Shown one piece after another: positions 31,544 to 43,200 of a DNA stretch of 64,000 bases. This stretch comes from Agapanthus africanus. Its lineage: Eukaryota; Streptophyta; Magnoliopsida; Asparagales; Amaryllidaceae. The stretch spans positions 773,094,809 to 773,158,808 of the forward strand of contig CM057339.1 in the NCBI GenBank assembly GCA_030015575.1, read 5' to 3'. Each line of letters starts with the position of its first letter. The first letter of the stretch is position 1. A program made the translations under genes and the position numbers. The notes below the pieces were generated by a model, which made no database searches, had not been told where the DNA came from, and worked only from the letters and a program-made list of their open reading frames with translations.

Positions 31544-32689
31544 ACACTAAACGAGTTTAGTAAATCAAAGCGTAGAATGTGAGGGTAAGAAAACGTCAAT
31601 GAAGAATTGCGGATGAAAGGTGAGTGAAATGGGATTCTGGCGTCAAAGGGTAAGTTTTTATAAAAGTTTTTATTTTGTTGTTTTTTTTAGAAAGAGTTTT
31701 GCAAAAAATGTGTACGGACTTACGTCAACTTCAAACAATCACAGTCAAAACATACACAATCATACCTAGAGCTATGGTCTTCTAAGTCCACTAGACTGCT
31801 CCTAACTGTTCCAAAGTGACAAGTTGTGAGATAACCATCAAATCGTCTCTTCACTGCCAATTGTGGCCAGGTAAGCATAAATGAAGAAAGGAGGGTTCCG
31901 CTCACGAATCACCGTGAGACGGGCCTTTTAAAATTACTTTTCTCACTTGTCTAGCCTAGGCACCACAAAGTCAAGTTTAGATAAACGATTGAATGCCCAC
32001 AACTTTCTTCTGTCCTATTGAGCACGACAGTCCTTAGTTGGCTGAGTTTAGATATTTTTTAATTAAGATCAAGGATGTTGCATATGCTTTTAGTGATTTT
32101 TGGGGTCTTAGGAAGGATGATGAAATCCCCACCCAATCTGAATTGGTGTTATAGCCCCTTAAAATCCGTATTATTTATGCAAAACAGTAACAACCAAAAA
32201 TCTAAAACACTTGAAAAAAATTTATTTGGCGGCGGCGCAAAGAATCCTGCACAAAAACAGTTTATTGGAGAGGGGAAGAGAGTTTGTGCAAAGAAAGCTG
32301 CAGAAAAAATATTTCAGTAGAGTTCAGAGGAGGGGAGAAGATAAATGAGATACTTACAGAGAAAATTGGGTGCTGACGTCAGCAGTTGACCGCGGTTCCG
32401 CCGTCAAACAGGTGATTCTGCCGCGGTTCCGCAGCTGAACAGTAGGTTTGGATCTTCAAACTTTTTCCCTGTGCTGAGTTGGTTCTCCTATTCCTGTTTA
32501 GAGCCCCTGAATCTTGATTTGTTCACTGAGTTTGCTCCAGAACTGAACTAGACCTTCTTCCTATCCTGCATACTTGCACAAAAACTAATCAAAAATAACA
32601 AGATGATTTTTTTTGTTTTGTTTTTATATTTTTATATATTTCAATTTTTTTAATTAACCCGAAATTATACAAAGAAATAAACTACCGTC
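31544..32689 (-). other. Element B leader
   Basis: 1.1 kb between primer site and gag start with no coding domain. At 32389-32442 it holds two direct copies of CCGCGGTTCCGC, each followed about five bases later by ACAG, the same core as the CCGCGG hairpins of the LTRs and of the Copia leaders. Rich in T and A at 32600-32660. Confidence 0.7.
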
Positions 32690-32707
32690 TCCACGGCAAC
32701 GGCGCCA
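32690..32707 (-). other. Primer binding site of element B
   Basis: On minus, TGGCGCCGTTGCCGTGGA follows the 5' LTR end by two bases. It matches the tRNA-Asp primer site of Athila/Tat elements at 17 of 18 positions as I recall it. Confidence 0.9.
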
Positions 32708-32709
32708 TT

Positions 32710-34292
32710 TGATTGGTGATGTTTTTTTGCGTGCTTAGTTTTAATTACCGCAATCAAGACGGTTTCTCTTGGTAGCTAGCCGGTTAAGTACGGGTCGATC
32801 CACAAGGAAATGAAATCTTTTTCTTTATGTTTTAACGAGTTAAATCCAAATATGTCGAGTTTTGTTTTAAGATCTACTAATGAGATAAAGGATGATAAAA
32901 GAACTTGCTAGGGTTAGGATTAGGTTAGTTCGAGTTAGGAATTTCTCACTTCTTTCAATGCCCTTCTTAATATCGGTGTTAAGGTAATCGGCAACAACGG
33001 GGATTAGCACGACTAGGAAGGAACTTACAAGTATAAGCTGGGCTTTCCATGCTTAGTTTCTTCCTTTTGGTCCTTGTCTGTCCGTTCTTGGCTCTTAGCC
33101 TTAACCTCCGGTTAATTCAACCACAACCGGTCTAACTATGGAATCACCGCTATCATATAGGATAGGGTGCCATAGTGAGCGGATTATGGTTCAATTAACG
33201 GGAGTCCGAATTAAGGTGTTGGGTAAAGAAAAGAGTGAGCGAGATTTCCTTCTCTCAAACTTTCCTTCCTCTGACCTAACAAGTGAGAAATTACTCACCC
33301 ATTAAAAAGAAAAAACAAGAAAGGTAGAAAGAAATGAGGTTGAGAAAAAGTACAACTAGCTATTTGAGATCTCACCTTGGCAAGGATCTTACTTAAGCAT
33401 CATGGTTGTAAAGGATAAAAAATAGAAGAAGAAAAAAAAAATAAAGAAAGCAACAAAATTACAACTAGATTAGCAAATGAAAAATTACGAGCAATAAATA
33501 AACAGACATGCAAGATAATAAAAGAAAGCAAGATAATAAAAGAACTCTCTTTTTTTTATTCACCACTCAAATACTCACAACAATTTTTATGGAGAAAGAT
33601 AACAAAGAAGAAGAACTACAGAATTAATCCTAAAATCTAAATAAAGAAAGGCACTCTTAATTTGGCTTTGAGCTCTGCTATTTATAGGCAGGAGAGTGAA
33701 ACCCTAGGTATACATTCTGAGCCAATCACGAGATTACAAAACTACCCCAAAAGAGCCGAGTCAACGCTGCTTCAACTACCACCGACACTGTTCAGACGCG
33801 GCCGTGGAACCGCGGTAGAAGTGCCTATTGGGCCGCGGTTCCGTGGCCATTTGGTGGAATTAGGGGACCATCTTTTCAGGGCTTCTCCATGTTGCTGTTC
33901 TCTTATGTTTTGTACACTTGGTTTCTCAGAATCTCTTCAGTTTTCTTCCAGATTTTCAGCAGTGCAAAATGATGTGGACTTTTGCCTTGAGCTCCGCGTT
34001 TGAAGTCTTGGATCTTGTGATGCCCTTGTACTTTGTGCATTGAAGTGACCAACGATTTTCAATTTTGTCCCTTGAACTGGTAGGTGGTATCATACGGATG
34101 GTTAGCGGAGATCAGTATTCATCCATTGTTGGTCGTAGTCCCGCATTTGTTGCTACTTTTCATGAATTTCACTGCAAAGAGCTGAGAACCTGTAACCTGC
34201 AATTATTCAGCAAATACGGATCAAAAGTACCTATCTATATGCATTGTGATCAAGAATAGGCGGTATAAAAATGCAAAAATCTGATATGAACA
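32710..34292 (-). repeat. 5' LTR of element B
   Basis: 1583 bp, uninterrupted, TGTTCATATC...CCAATCA on minus. It carries the CCGCGG hairpin module at 33798-33848. Followed on plus by the agtct duplication (34293-34297). Compared with the split 3' copy it differs at about 70-75 positions by eye. Confidence 0.95.
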
Positions 34293-36050
34293 AGTCTCGT
34301 TAGACCAGAGACTACGGTGGATGGAATACAAGGAACCGTTCAGTCACGGTACAACGGCAATTGAATTCAGGTTAGGTGTCTTAATGGTTGCAGTCTCGTG
34401 CTACTTCTAACATCTTCCGTACCAATCTACCCCTTAAACCTTGCGATGTCTTGATTGTATTGTTTGTATTGTATTTTCTTGTAATTTTAATTGTATAGAT
34501 GGATGACTTGCCGAAACCATGATATCAGTAAATGAATGTAACTGGAGAATCATGTAGATGGATGTATATCCATGGTTCAGTTCGGTCAAGTTGTATAGAT
34601 TGATAGATTGAACAGATTGAATATATGGATTCATATTGAACTGCTATATATACTTGAATCTCATTCAAGTCAGATTGATTATATTGAGACTCAGTCTGAG
34701 TCGGACAATTAGAAAAGAAATTGAATCCTAAATTAGGTTTTGGTGTTATCGATAACCGTTGCATATGGACGGCAGGATTTGTGTCTTTTTCAAAGACGAT
34801 TACCGTGTTGATAACACCGTTGTTAAGTTGTCTACCTTAAATAGGAAAGCACCCATATCTCCGGCTCCCCGAGGTTCAAGAGACTGGTCCCGCTTAAACC
34901 TATGTTTACTAGGGTCCTTATTGTAGTTTGGTATAACTTGAGGGGGTTTTATGTAAAATAATTTTGTATAATTTTCAAAATACACCTCAAGTATTTTATT
35001 ATCATCTTTAGAGTTTTCATTGATGTATATTTTATCATTGTGACATTTCTAGTGAATAAAACCTATTTTTCATAATATATGGTATTTATTTGTAATATTG
35101 GAATTGTTTGGTATTTTCTTGTAAATGGAATGTTTTTCTTGGATTTTAGAAATGTGAAATATTATAAATATTAAAAATAGATATTTTGATATTAATTACA
35201 TATATATTTATTTATTAAAAATATAAGTTTTATTTATAATAGAAATCACATTTTCTAAAGAAAATTGTTTTTTTTTAAATCTTTCGAGACCGTATGCTCC
35301 TAGCGGAGGTCTGCATCTCGCACTACTAAGCCCGAGGATGTGCGATAATCCGCACCATCCCGAATGGGTTCCCCGAAATGGGTTGTAGCGGCGCATTGCA
35401 ATGATTTGTTAAAAATACACATCTTATAGAAAAATGTTTTTATAAGTTGGAGGTAGTTTTGTGTAAAATCGTATTTTTCCAAATCTATGTTCCCAAATGT
35501 CATCGTACTATGTTACATATGTGTGTTGTGAGGAGGTAGGTCATTACCTCGTGAACTATCTAAAGGTATAGCAAGGGGTAATGATGTTTTATGTCGAAAC
35601 TAAATTATATGGTATTTTTCTGTAAAATTGCGATAAAAAGTAAAATAGGAATTCTTTTGATATGAAACTTGTCAATATGTTTTGTTAATGTTTAATGATC
35701 ATGATGTGATGGTTTGGTATAATTGTTTTTAAGAAAAATATGATTTTTAAGGAAAAACCGAATCGGAAGTTGGATTAACTCCGCTTCCGTCGGGTTTTAG
35801 TTTTGAATATTAGTTAATATTGAAGAGAAGAGAAATAGGGACTTACTATATTTTAGGTTAGAGGAGAGGAAAAGGAAGAAGTGGAAGGCGCCGGTGCATC
35901 GTTTCGTCGCCGGAATCTCCTCAAATCGTCGTCGGAAGTTCGCCGGAGCTTCGCCGTTCGCTAACTCCACTTGCACACAAAAAGTCTACAGAATTTTTCT
36001 TGAGAGTTTAGACAGAGATTTGGAAGTGAGGAGGGGTGAGTTTAGGTGTG

Positions 36051-36061
36051 GTATTTATAGG
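36051..36061 (-). promoter_or_regulatory. TATA box of element A LTR
   Basis: CCTATAAATAC on minus, about 530 bases into the LTR, followed by a CT-rich stretch typical of plant transcript starts. Confidence 0.6.
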
Positions 36062-36449
36062 AAAAATTAGGGTTTAGGATAGATGAAAGGGTATGATAAA
36101 AATTGTATTTAATTTTGCATTAAAAAATTAAAAGGAGTGTTTTTAAATTCTCTGTTTAATTTCAGAGATTTTAAATAGTGCAGGGGGAGTGGGGTAGGCC
36201 AAAAGTCTCTGGGAGTTCAAGAAAATTTGGGTTCGGGCTGCCTCGGGTCGGCGGTGGCGGCCGATTCACCCGAGTCATCGGCCCGAGTTGGCCGAGTCGG
36301 GCCGAGTCCGGTTGCCACGTGTCCCCTGATGCTGTGTCTTGCCACGTGGACCCATTTGTTTTATGTGTGACTCTTGGTTTTTACAAGTTATGCACGTGTA
36401 GACTCTTGGGCTTCTAAAAAATTAAAAGAAAACTAATTAAAAAATAATG

Positions 36450-36525
36450 CGGCTGATGGGATTTGAACTCTGGTGCTTTGGTTCAGCGGTGCAAGGTCTT
36501 ACCAATGAGCTACAAGCTCCTTCTT
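36450..36525 (-). other. tRNA-like patch in element A LTR
   Basis: On minus, TGTAGCTCATTGGTAAGAC resembles a pol III A box and, 34 bases on, GAGTTCAAATCCC resembles a B box. The acceptor and anticodon arms do not pair, so it is not a functional tRNA gene. It may be a SINE-like remnant or a conserved part of this LTR. Confidence 0.4.
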
Positions 36526-36625
36526 GCTTTTCAAAATTGAATCAAATACTTATAGTACTCACAGGAAATGTAAATACCCCAAGTATACATTAACTTTAAA
36601 TCAATTTTGTGTACACAAGAATTGG

Positions 36626-36642
36626 AGTTGTTTCAGGCGCCA
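36626..36642 (-). other. Primer-site-like sequence of element E
   Basis: TGGCGCCTGAAACAACT on minus, about 27 bases after the GAACA end of the LTR. It starts like Gypsy primer sites but matches no tRNA end I can name. The corresponding place in F reads TGGGACC. Confidence 0.4.
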
Positions 36643-37489
36643 CTATATGATTTAATCCTATAAGATTGGTGTTCACCGCCAAAAGACTGGACCGAGACGT
36701 TGAGACGTCTGGCTTGAATTTTGGGGGCATATGCTATTTGGACTTCTCCATCCACCTTTCCGAAGATACCAAGTTGATTTATGGTACCATATATCAGAGG
36801 TTTGGATAGATACGACCGTTGTAGCAGATTTCATCAGATTCCCCCTCATTTGTGAGGGTTTTTTTGATTATGGGGACGCTCTTCCCTGCAGGCGCAAGCC
36901 CCTGCAGTTAATTAAGTTATCGCGTTGCGATAACCACTTTCTGCTACTCCAGTGGTTCACTTCGTGCCGTGTGTTATTTTGTTTGTTTTGGTTGCCCGTG
37001 GATTATAAACGGAGACTATTTTATGTCGTCGCCCGTAGGGCGCAGATCAGTCCAAATCCGTATATTTTAGATTTGGGGATTTTGAATATTTTGTTTGGTT
37101 TTAGGACCGTTAATCTAGTTTGAGATTAAGATCAACTTAAACGTATGAGCGTTTGGACCCAATTTATTTTAATTAAGGATATGTTAGTCCTATTTGAGAC
37201 TAAGATCAACTTAGCAACATTTTAAGGATCACTTTTTTTTAAGATCCAACAACAGAGTATTTGAGCTCAGATGCTAGAAATTTCAGAGAGAGACTTTTAG
37301 CCAATTTGGGCTTGGTCTGCTCAGCCTTTTCTTCTTTATTTTTCTTTTATTCAAAAGTTCTAAGCACTTATTTGGGTTCTGTTTGTTCAGCCCCACCCTC
37401 CTTTTTGTGCAAAAGTGCTAAGCACTTGTTTAGAGATCTGGCGCTCACATGTGTATCATGTGAAGCACTCAATCATGGGCGCTGCCCAA

Positions 37490-37960
37490 TCAGTGCTAAG
37501 CACTTTAGTCATTTTGACTAAATATATATACAGTGCTAAGCACTTCTCTTTTTTTTATATGGCGTCCACATGAGGAGCACGTGCGGCACTGGGCACTGTC
37601 CAATCAGTGCTAAGCACTCAACCGTTTTAGCTGTATACGAAGTGCTAAGCACTTTTGTATAGCGCCCACGTGAGGAGAACGTGAGGCGCTGGACACTGCC
37701 CAATCAGTGCTAAGCACTCAGCCGTTTTGGATGTATATGAAGTGCAAAGCACTTTTGTATGGCGTCCACGTGAGAAGCATGTGAGGCGCTGGGCCCTGCC
37801 CAATCAGTGCTAAGCATTCAGCCGTTTTGGCTGTATATAAAGTGCTAAGCACTTTTATATAGTGTCCACGTGAGGGGCACGTGAGGCGCTGGGCGTTGCC
37901 CAATCAGTGCTAAGCACTCAGCTATTTTGGCTGTATATGAAGTGCTAAGCACCTTTATTC
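37490..37960 (+). repeat. 100-bp tandem palindromic units (element E LTR)
   Basis: At least four units with a period very close to 100 bases. AGTGCTAAGCACT palindromes start near 37604, 37704, 37806 and 37905, and near 37640, 37740, 37840 and 37940. Between them lie AGCCGTTTTGGCT and a CACGTG-centred segment GCGCCCACGTGAGG...CACGTGAGGCGC. Each unit can form three separate hairpins. The same array, reversed, is at 48060-48540. Confidence 0.85.
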
Positions 37961-38613
37961 AGCGCTCAAGTGTATTTCACGTGAAGCGCTGGCTTTCTGC
38001 TATGGGTGTCTGCGTGTTTTTCATGTGAGGCGCTGGGCGCTGTTGGGAGGGCGCCCATATGGGAAGCACGTGAAGCGCTAAGTTCTTTACTTTTTTAGGG
38101 ATTGAATCTCTGTTAATGGCATTTTGACCATTAATGATCATCAAGATCTTTGTTTTGAAGATCTGGGATCAAGTTTTCCTTCAAGAACTAAGTTCTTATA
38201 TATATATATATAAGAACTAAGTTTCTTTTTAGGGTTAAACCATATTTTCAGGGGAATTGAATTCCTATAGGATAGGCTTTTTTCCTTTTTCCTAATTCTT
38301 TTCTGAATATTTTGATTCTCAAGAACAAGATCTTGCCGATGAGAATTAAATTCTCAACTTGTGGGAGACTTATCTTGTGGATCTCAGATCCAGAGAAAAA
38401 AACTAAGTTCTTGAGAAGGGTTAAACCCTTAGATATGCTATGATCGGTAAAGGAGATGTTTTGATCTCTGTGATTTCTTTACTTAGGGTTTGAGAGGAAA
38501 AAGATCTTCTTCTCTATTGAAAATTAAATTCTCTGTTGTTTTTTTAGAGTCTTATGTATTTTTTTGCAGAAGCTTATGGGGGTTCCCTCTATATGAGACT
38601 TGAAGTCTCGGGT

Positions 38614-38623
38614 CCTTTATATA
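38614..38623 (-). promoter_or_regulatory. TATA box of element E LTR
   Basis: TATATAAAGG on minus, about 650 bases from the LTR start. The matching box in F is TATAAAAG at 47412. If right, the palindromic array lies downstream of the start and would be in the transcript leader. Confidence 0.6.
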
Positions 38624-39266
38624 GTGGAGGCAAATTGTTAATTAGTTTTGAGAAAATCTCACATTGAGAGATTCCAATTGATTTAATTAGTCTAAAAATT
38701 TGTTTGGAGAATTTTACCCACCGTTGGATCTTTGATCCAAGAATTTCTGTTTTACAAAATATGTTTTCTTGTTTTTAACAAGATCGGGGAAATATTTTCC
38801 CATAAATAGAATTTTATTCTATCATTGGATCTTTGATCCAACCTAGGGTGTCTTTCTCACTTGGAAAGATTTGGAAGATATTTTCTCCTAATAGAATTTA
38901 ATTCTATATTTTGATGATCTGTCATCCCCATTGGATTTTTGATTCAACGGCTCTGTTTAACATAGAGAATATCCTAGTTTTTAGGGAAATATCCTCATGT
39001 AGAATTTAATTCTACTGATTTTATTTTGGGCGCCAGCGCTCACGTGTTATGCACGTGGGTGCCACTTACGAATTTAATTCTTACATATGATAGGCGTTCC
39101 TGTGCTTTGCATGTTGGCGCCCACGTGAGCTACACGTGCGGCGCCATTATAGGATTTAACCTTAAGGGGTTGGTGCTAGCGCCCTCGTGGGGAGCACGTG
39201 AGGCGCCGCCTCATTATAATTTAACAGAGCTTAGCTCTTTTATTATGTTAAAATATTGGGGGAACA

Positions 39267-39280
39267 AATACCCCCATCGT
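39267..39280 (-). other. Polypurine tract of element E
   Basis: On minus, ATGGGGGTATT ends immediately before TGTTCCCCC. Element F has no such tract before its LTR, as expected for a 5' LTR. Confidence 0.55.
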
Positions 39281-39367
39281 TGTTCTCACGCGGCTCACAC
39301 GTGAGTGCAACGGTGTCACTTTTTCCACCGTTTGATCTTCTAGGGAGTTGAACCATCCCTTCACATC

Positions 39368-39375
39368 CTATAAAT
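39368..39375 (+). promoter_or_regulatory. TATA box of the antisense gene in element E
   Basis: TATAAATA, followed by GGGCCTTTGGCCC and a CT-rich start region (TCTTCTTCTTCC). It faces away from the LTR and towards the plus-strand gene. Confidence 0.6.
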
Positions 39376-40234
39376 AGGGCCTTTGGCCCTAGAGATGATT
39401 GATGTCTCATCATCTTTCTTAAGTCTTCTTCTTCCTTGAGAATTTAATTCTCATCTCAGAGCTTAGATCTCTGCCCACAGAACTTTTTCAGAGTTAAACC
39501 CTGCTAAAAAAATTGGTAAGGATTATGACCAAAGTTCAACTCTTAAATGAACATTCCTTTTTGTTTTGGATTTTTAACCCATTAACAGAACATGGCTTTT
39601 TTTTAAATGATCTCTCAGAGATCTAAAGAAGAATTTCTCGCTCTCTTTTGAGTAGACCGTGGGTCTCAAATTCCTAAGAATCGTTAGTTCTCTTCTTAAG
39701 GTTTTACCCTATCATTGATCTTGATTTTTGAGGGTTTCTGGAATTCAATTCCATTATATTTCCCATCTGTCTCCCAACATGGGGGATTTCTGGGATTTAA
39801 TCCTATTATCTTAGGAATTTAATTCCATTTTGTTTTACAGAGTTTAGCTCTGAGAAATTTTCGAACTTTTTGGAAATTTTATTATTCCCTTCTTTATATT
39901 TATATATATATATATATAGGGTTCTAATACCCTTTTTTACAGATTTGAATCTGTTGCGGAGCTTGTTTTTCGAGAGCATTTGGAGTTTTTAACTCCACTG
40001 CTTAATAAGATTATTCATTTAATGAGAATCCTTTTGGATTGTTACAATAGGTGCATGTCTCATCATTGATGAGCCATCACCTTGATTTTTTGGGGCCCAC
40101 TATTTTTTTAAACTGTAGTGACTTTAATATATCATAATGGAGTACAGATTTGGGTGTACTGAAAATGCTAAGGCTCTTAGCTGCAGTTAATTACATTATG
40201 CCAATCACTAACTCTCTACTGGTTTTTCTTTTAA
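39376..40234 (+). other. Palindrome-rich 5' region of the antisense gene
   Basis: No coding sense. A run of short hairpin words: GAGAATTTAATTCTC (39437), GGAATTTAATTCC (39814), CAGAGTTTAGCTCTG (39837), GGGTTCTAATACCC (39919), CAGATTTGAATCTG (39941) and GGAGTTTTTAACTCC (39980). The same style as the LTR, but unique sequence. Probably untranslated leader, possibly with an intron ending at TTTTAAG (40234). Confidence 0.55.
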
Positions 40235-43200
40235 GGTACTCTGGCTTCCGGTTCATTTTTTCCTTACGTTTGTTCAGAGAGCGCTTTTTCCGACGCGCCT
40301 ACAGATCGTGAAGTCTTTGCTTTAATCCGGGACTATGATCCAGAGCAGAAGTCTCTTCATCTATGGGGATCTTTGTATAGTTATATTATCCGGGGTTGGC
40401 GCAGCTTTACTTGTGCTGTGCCATCAGGACCGATCCCGTCGATTCATTATGCTGACCCTCCGCAGGTCGCTTATGCAGTGGAAAAGGTTAATTGGACCGC
40501 GGAAGGTCGTCTCCAACCTTCCATGGCTTTGATACCAGTCCAGCCGCCGTTAACCTTACATATTCTGGGGCGTCGCATGTGTTAAGGAAAAGCGCGTCCC
40601 TGGGGTCAGGTTTATACAATAGGAGTGACTCCTCGACGTCCGGCTGGTTATCTCTAGTAGGCCCGTTACATTTTATCGGCCAAGAAAACATTACTATTGA
40701 AGACCGGGTTATACCCAGCGGTCTACGCGTCTCTTTTCTATTACCACACTCCTCATGTATGGTGGGTGCAATCCTTCTTGAAACAGTAGAATATTCCGGC
40801 CCACACGTTTCTTTTATCGGACCGTAAGGTATCGATATCGCTGGATGAATTCACAGAAATTTCCGGGTTACCCGTCAGAGGGAAGCATTATGAGGAGATA
40901 CTACCTCCTGACGAGTATGTTTTTGCCACCGAATCGGTAGTCATGGGCCTTACCTCGAAAAACACTATCCAACAAAAGTTCCCTAGTTTGATCAAAGTGT
41001 TGAATATCTATGAGAGCTCGTTTTTGGAGTCTGGGGGGAAAGAGGCCAGCTTTACTGACTTCGTTGCCCATTTCCTTCGTCCGGAGGTTTTATCGAAGAA
41101 GGCTGCAAAGTTTTCCAAGCTCGATGATCCGTTCGGATTTGACTCGGACAAATTGCTAACTGCAGAGGCAGATTTAAAGCAGTTTTTTTATTCCGGATAC
41201 TTCCATCGTCCCTTTTGCAGAGATTGCCGCTTCGGATATTGATGAGGAGACGTTTTTCATGGGCTTTATTGGTTTGTGGCTGAGCTGGTTTGCATTTCCA
41301 ATGAGCCGGATTTGACTCGGACTGTCTGTTTTCTATCCAGCTCATCGCATTGTAGCGGGGACATGTATGGCTGTTGGGGGTTGCAGGATTGGCCCACCTG
41401 TATCATGGTCTAAGTATAGCGGCCGACACCGCGCAACCGGGCTTGAAGCCCGTAAATCTTCTCTTGCACTACTTCACCTCATGGATCGAGATGCACGTGT
41501 TGGATGCCTTTGGTGTGCATAAAAAGGCCTAGATTTTATGAAGGGTACAACTTCTCTCGGGTCATGCAATTGGTTGATGCTTCTTCCCCAGACCTAACAC
41601 AGCGAGAGGCTCGGCGATTGCTCCTACGTCCGTGCATGGTTGGGGACTGCATGACCTTCGTTGATTGGGTTCTGACCATTGATAAGGAACCCTCCAAAGT
41701 GATCTAGCCGCTCCACGATGTTTTTAAGGTTGGGGTTTCTGCTCTGAGGGCCCGAGAGATTGTGCATTTGTATTCCATCAGGCCGGGTTTCCTTGTATTT
41801 AGGCAAAATGCCTCGGCAATCTGGTTATAACCATGATGTTCCATTTGAAGCATTTCTCGTTGATCCGGTTGCTACAGAGAAGAGTGTTCGCAACGCGGCA
41901 CACCATTTTATGCGACTGAATACGAGATCTCATTTTCCGATCATTGAGCCGAGTCATATCCCGAAGGCCTCCAATGCTTACATTGCCTGGTATCAGCATG
42001 CAACGGGTGTCGTTATCAAGGAGGAAAGGTGGATGCTTCTTGACCATAAGAATTCTGTCCCGGCCACTAATCCTGCAGTTCCACTGAAGTGACGGGAAGT
42101 TGTCCATCCTTCTTTGAGGGATAGCAACGCGGTCGTAGTGTCGCGAGCCTTTCCGGCTAAGCCACGACCAGACGTAAGTGCTCCTGGGAATGTGGTGACT
42201 GCGGCATCTCTTGTGTCAGGTATTGTCTCGGAAATCGAGACTCGCCGTTCTAAGAAGCCTGTAAAGCGAAAGCTTTTATCATCGGGTGTTGTTGCCGACT
42301 CACAGAAGAAGAAGAAATCTTTATTTTCGGCTGATGTTGTATTCGGTCAGGAGCCTCATGCTCCCTATAGCGAAGGCTTGTCCGAATATGGCACCAACGA
42401 TAGCTTGTTCGGGGCTTCTACCGATGAGAGTGGCGCTACTGATCTTCAAGTCGCTATTGAGGCTTCTAAGAGATTAGCCCGCGAGCAAGCAGCGCTTGCT
42501 TCTCTTGCGGCGTCAGGTATATCTCATTTATATTCTTTTATATATATCTTTTTTTTGTAGAATTTATTATGTTTTATTAATGCTCTTTTCTTAACAGGCA
42601 TCTCTACTGAAGAGGCTCTTTTGGCATCCCATAAAACATTCGAGGAAGAGGAGAGGCTTCGCGCTTCTATGGGCCTCGGTATGATTCGTTTTGTGATACC
42701 TTTGAATACACATACTTAGCTCATTTCGTTCACACCCTGACTCCCCTTTCTTTATTACAGCAACCACCACAACTTGCGTTATTCCTGGTGTGGAGGATCT
42801 CCCTCCCTTAATGGCACTTACGGAGCCTGTAGAGCTACCGGCTACAGTTGAGGTCTCCCCAGGGCCGCTACAGGAAGCGTCGCTAAAGCATTCGATGACG
42901 GACATTGCAGCAGATCTGGAGGCTGAGCCTGACTTAGATAAAGACATTTATCTGTCTGAGGTTTTGAAGAGATCTCTTCATATGGCTAAAGCCGAGAAGA
43001 AGCACCGGAAGCACGTTGCGAGGGAGCGTCAGGATAACTTGGCCATAGGCGCGGGGTCGAGTGATGTACAAACCCTTGATGTTCCTATGGAGGACATTCC
43101 TTCTGCCTTGTCAACTGCTTACAGGCAGATTGCGCGTGCAACTCGTGAAGAAGCTGAGCGGTTACTTCAAGGTAAGACAACGCACAATATCCTAATGAAA

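Larger units (their letters stand above)
835..34292 (-). mobile_element. Element B: Athila-type Ty3/Gypsy retrotransposon, broken, with nested insertions
   Basis: This is a near full-length fossil on the minus strand. Order: 5' LTR 32710-34292, tRNA-Asp primer site, 1.1 kb leader, gag, protease, RT, RNase H, integrase, an extra ORF in the env-like position, polypurine tract, 3' LTR. The 3' LTR is split (835-1373 and 21603-22654) by element C. Without nested DNA it is about 13.2 kb, which suits Athila. Athila identity follows from the primer site, the RT and protease wording, the asparagine/proline-rich gag tail and the extra 3' ORF. It is broken, with roughly ten or more breaks. LTR divergence by eye is about 4-5 percent, so it is the oldest datable insertion here, probably about 2-4 Myr. 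Confidence 0.93.
34298..36589 (-). repeat. LTR of element A, 5' (U3-R) portion
   Basis: Rest of the A LTR after removing B. On minus it appears to start TGTATACTTGGGG at 36589. It has a tRNA-like patch at 36450-36525, a GC-rich stretch with GGCCCGACTCGGCC near 36270-36310, a TATA box (36051-36061) and then a transcribed-looking CT-rich segment with CTCCGGCG wording (35860-35960). The remainder to 34298 is AT-rich with a small GC-rich island at 35285-35400 and nothing else I recognise. The start is judged from a single copy. Confidence 0.55.
36670..39266 (-). repeat. LTR of element E (palindrome-rich)
   Basis: 2.6 kb, TGTTCCCCCAAT...GGTGAACA on minus, with TGTTC/GAACA mirrored ends. It is the reverse complement of 46727-49233 at roughly 90 percent with indels. 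TATA box at 38614-38623. The sequence is crowded with palindromes: 100-bp tandem units at 37490-37960 and dozens of six-base stems around TTTAA- or TTTGA-like centres, such as GGATCTTTGATCC and AGAACTAAGTTCT. The exact inner end (GAACA, or up to 27 bases further) is uncertain. Confidence 0.75.

Noticed and set aside
36450-36525. Functional tRNA gene
   Set aside because: A- and B-box-like words are present but acceptor and anticodon arms do not pair.
34298-36589. Host promoter or gene region, because of the GC-rich patches and TATA box
   Set aside because: The stretch continues the LTR at 286-834 once element B is removed, and no coding sense follows the TATA box.
37490-37960. CRISPR array (regular palindromic repeats)
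   Set aside because: The whole 100-bp unit is repeated, spacers are not unique, no cas genes exist, and the context is a plant retrotransposon LTR.
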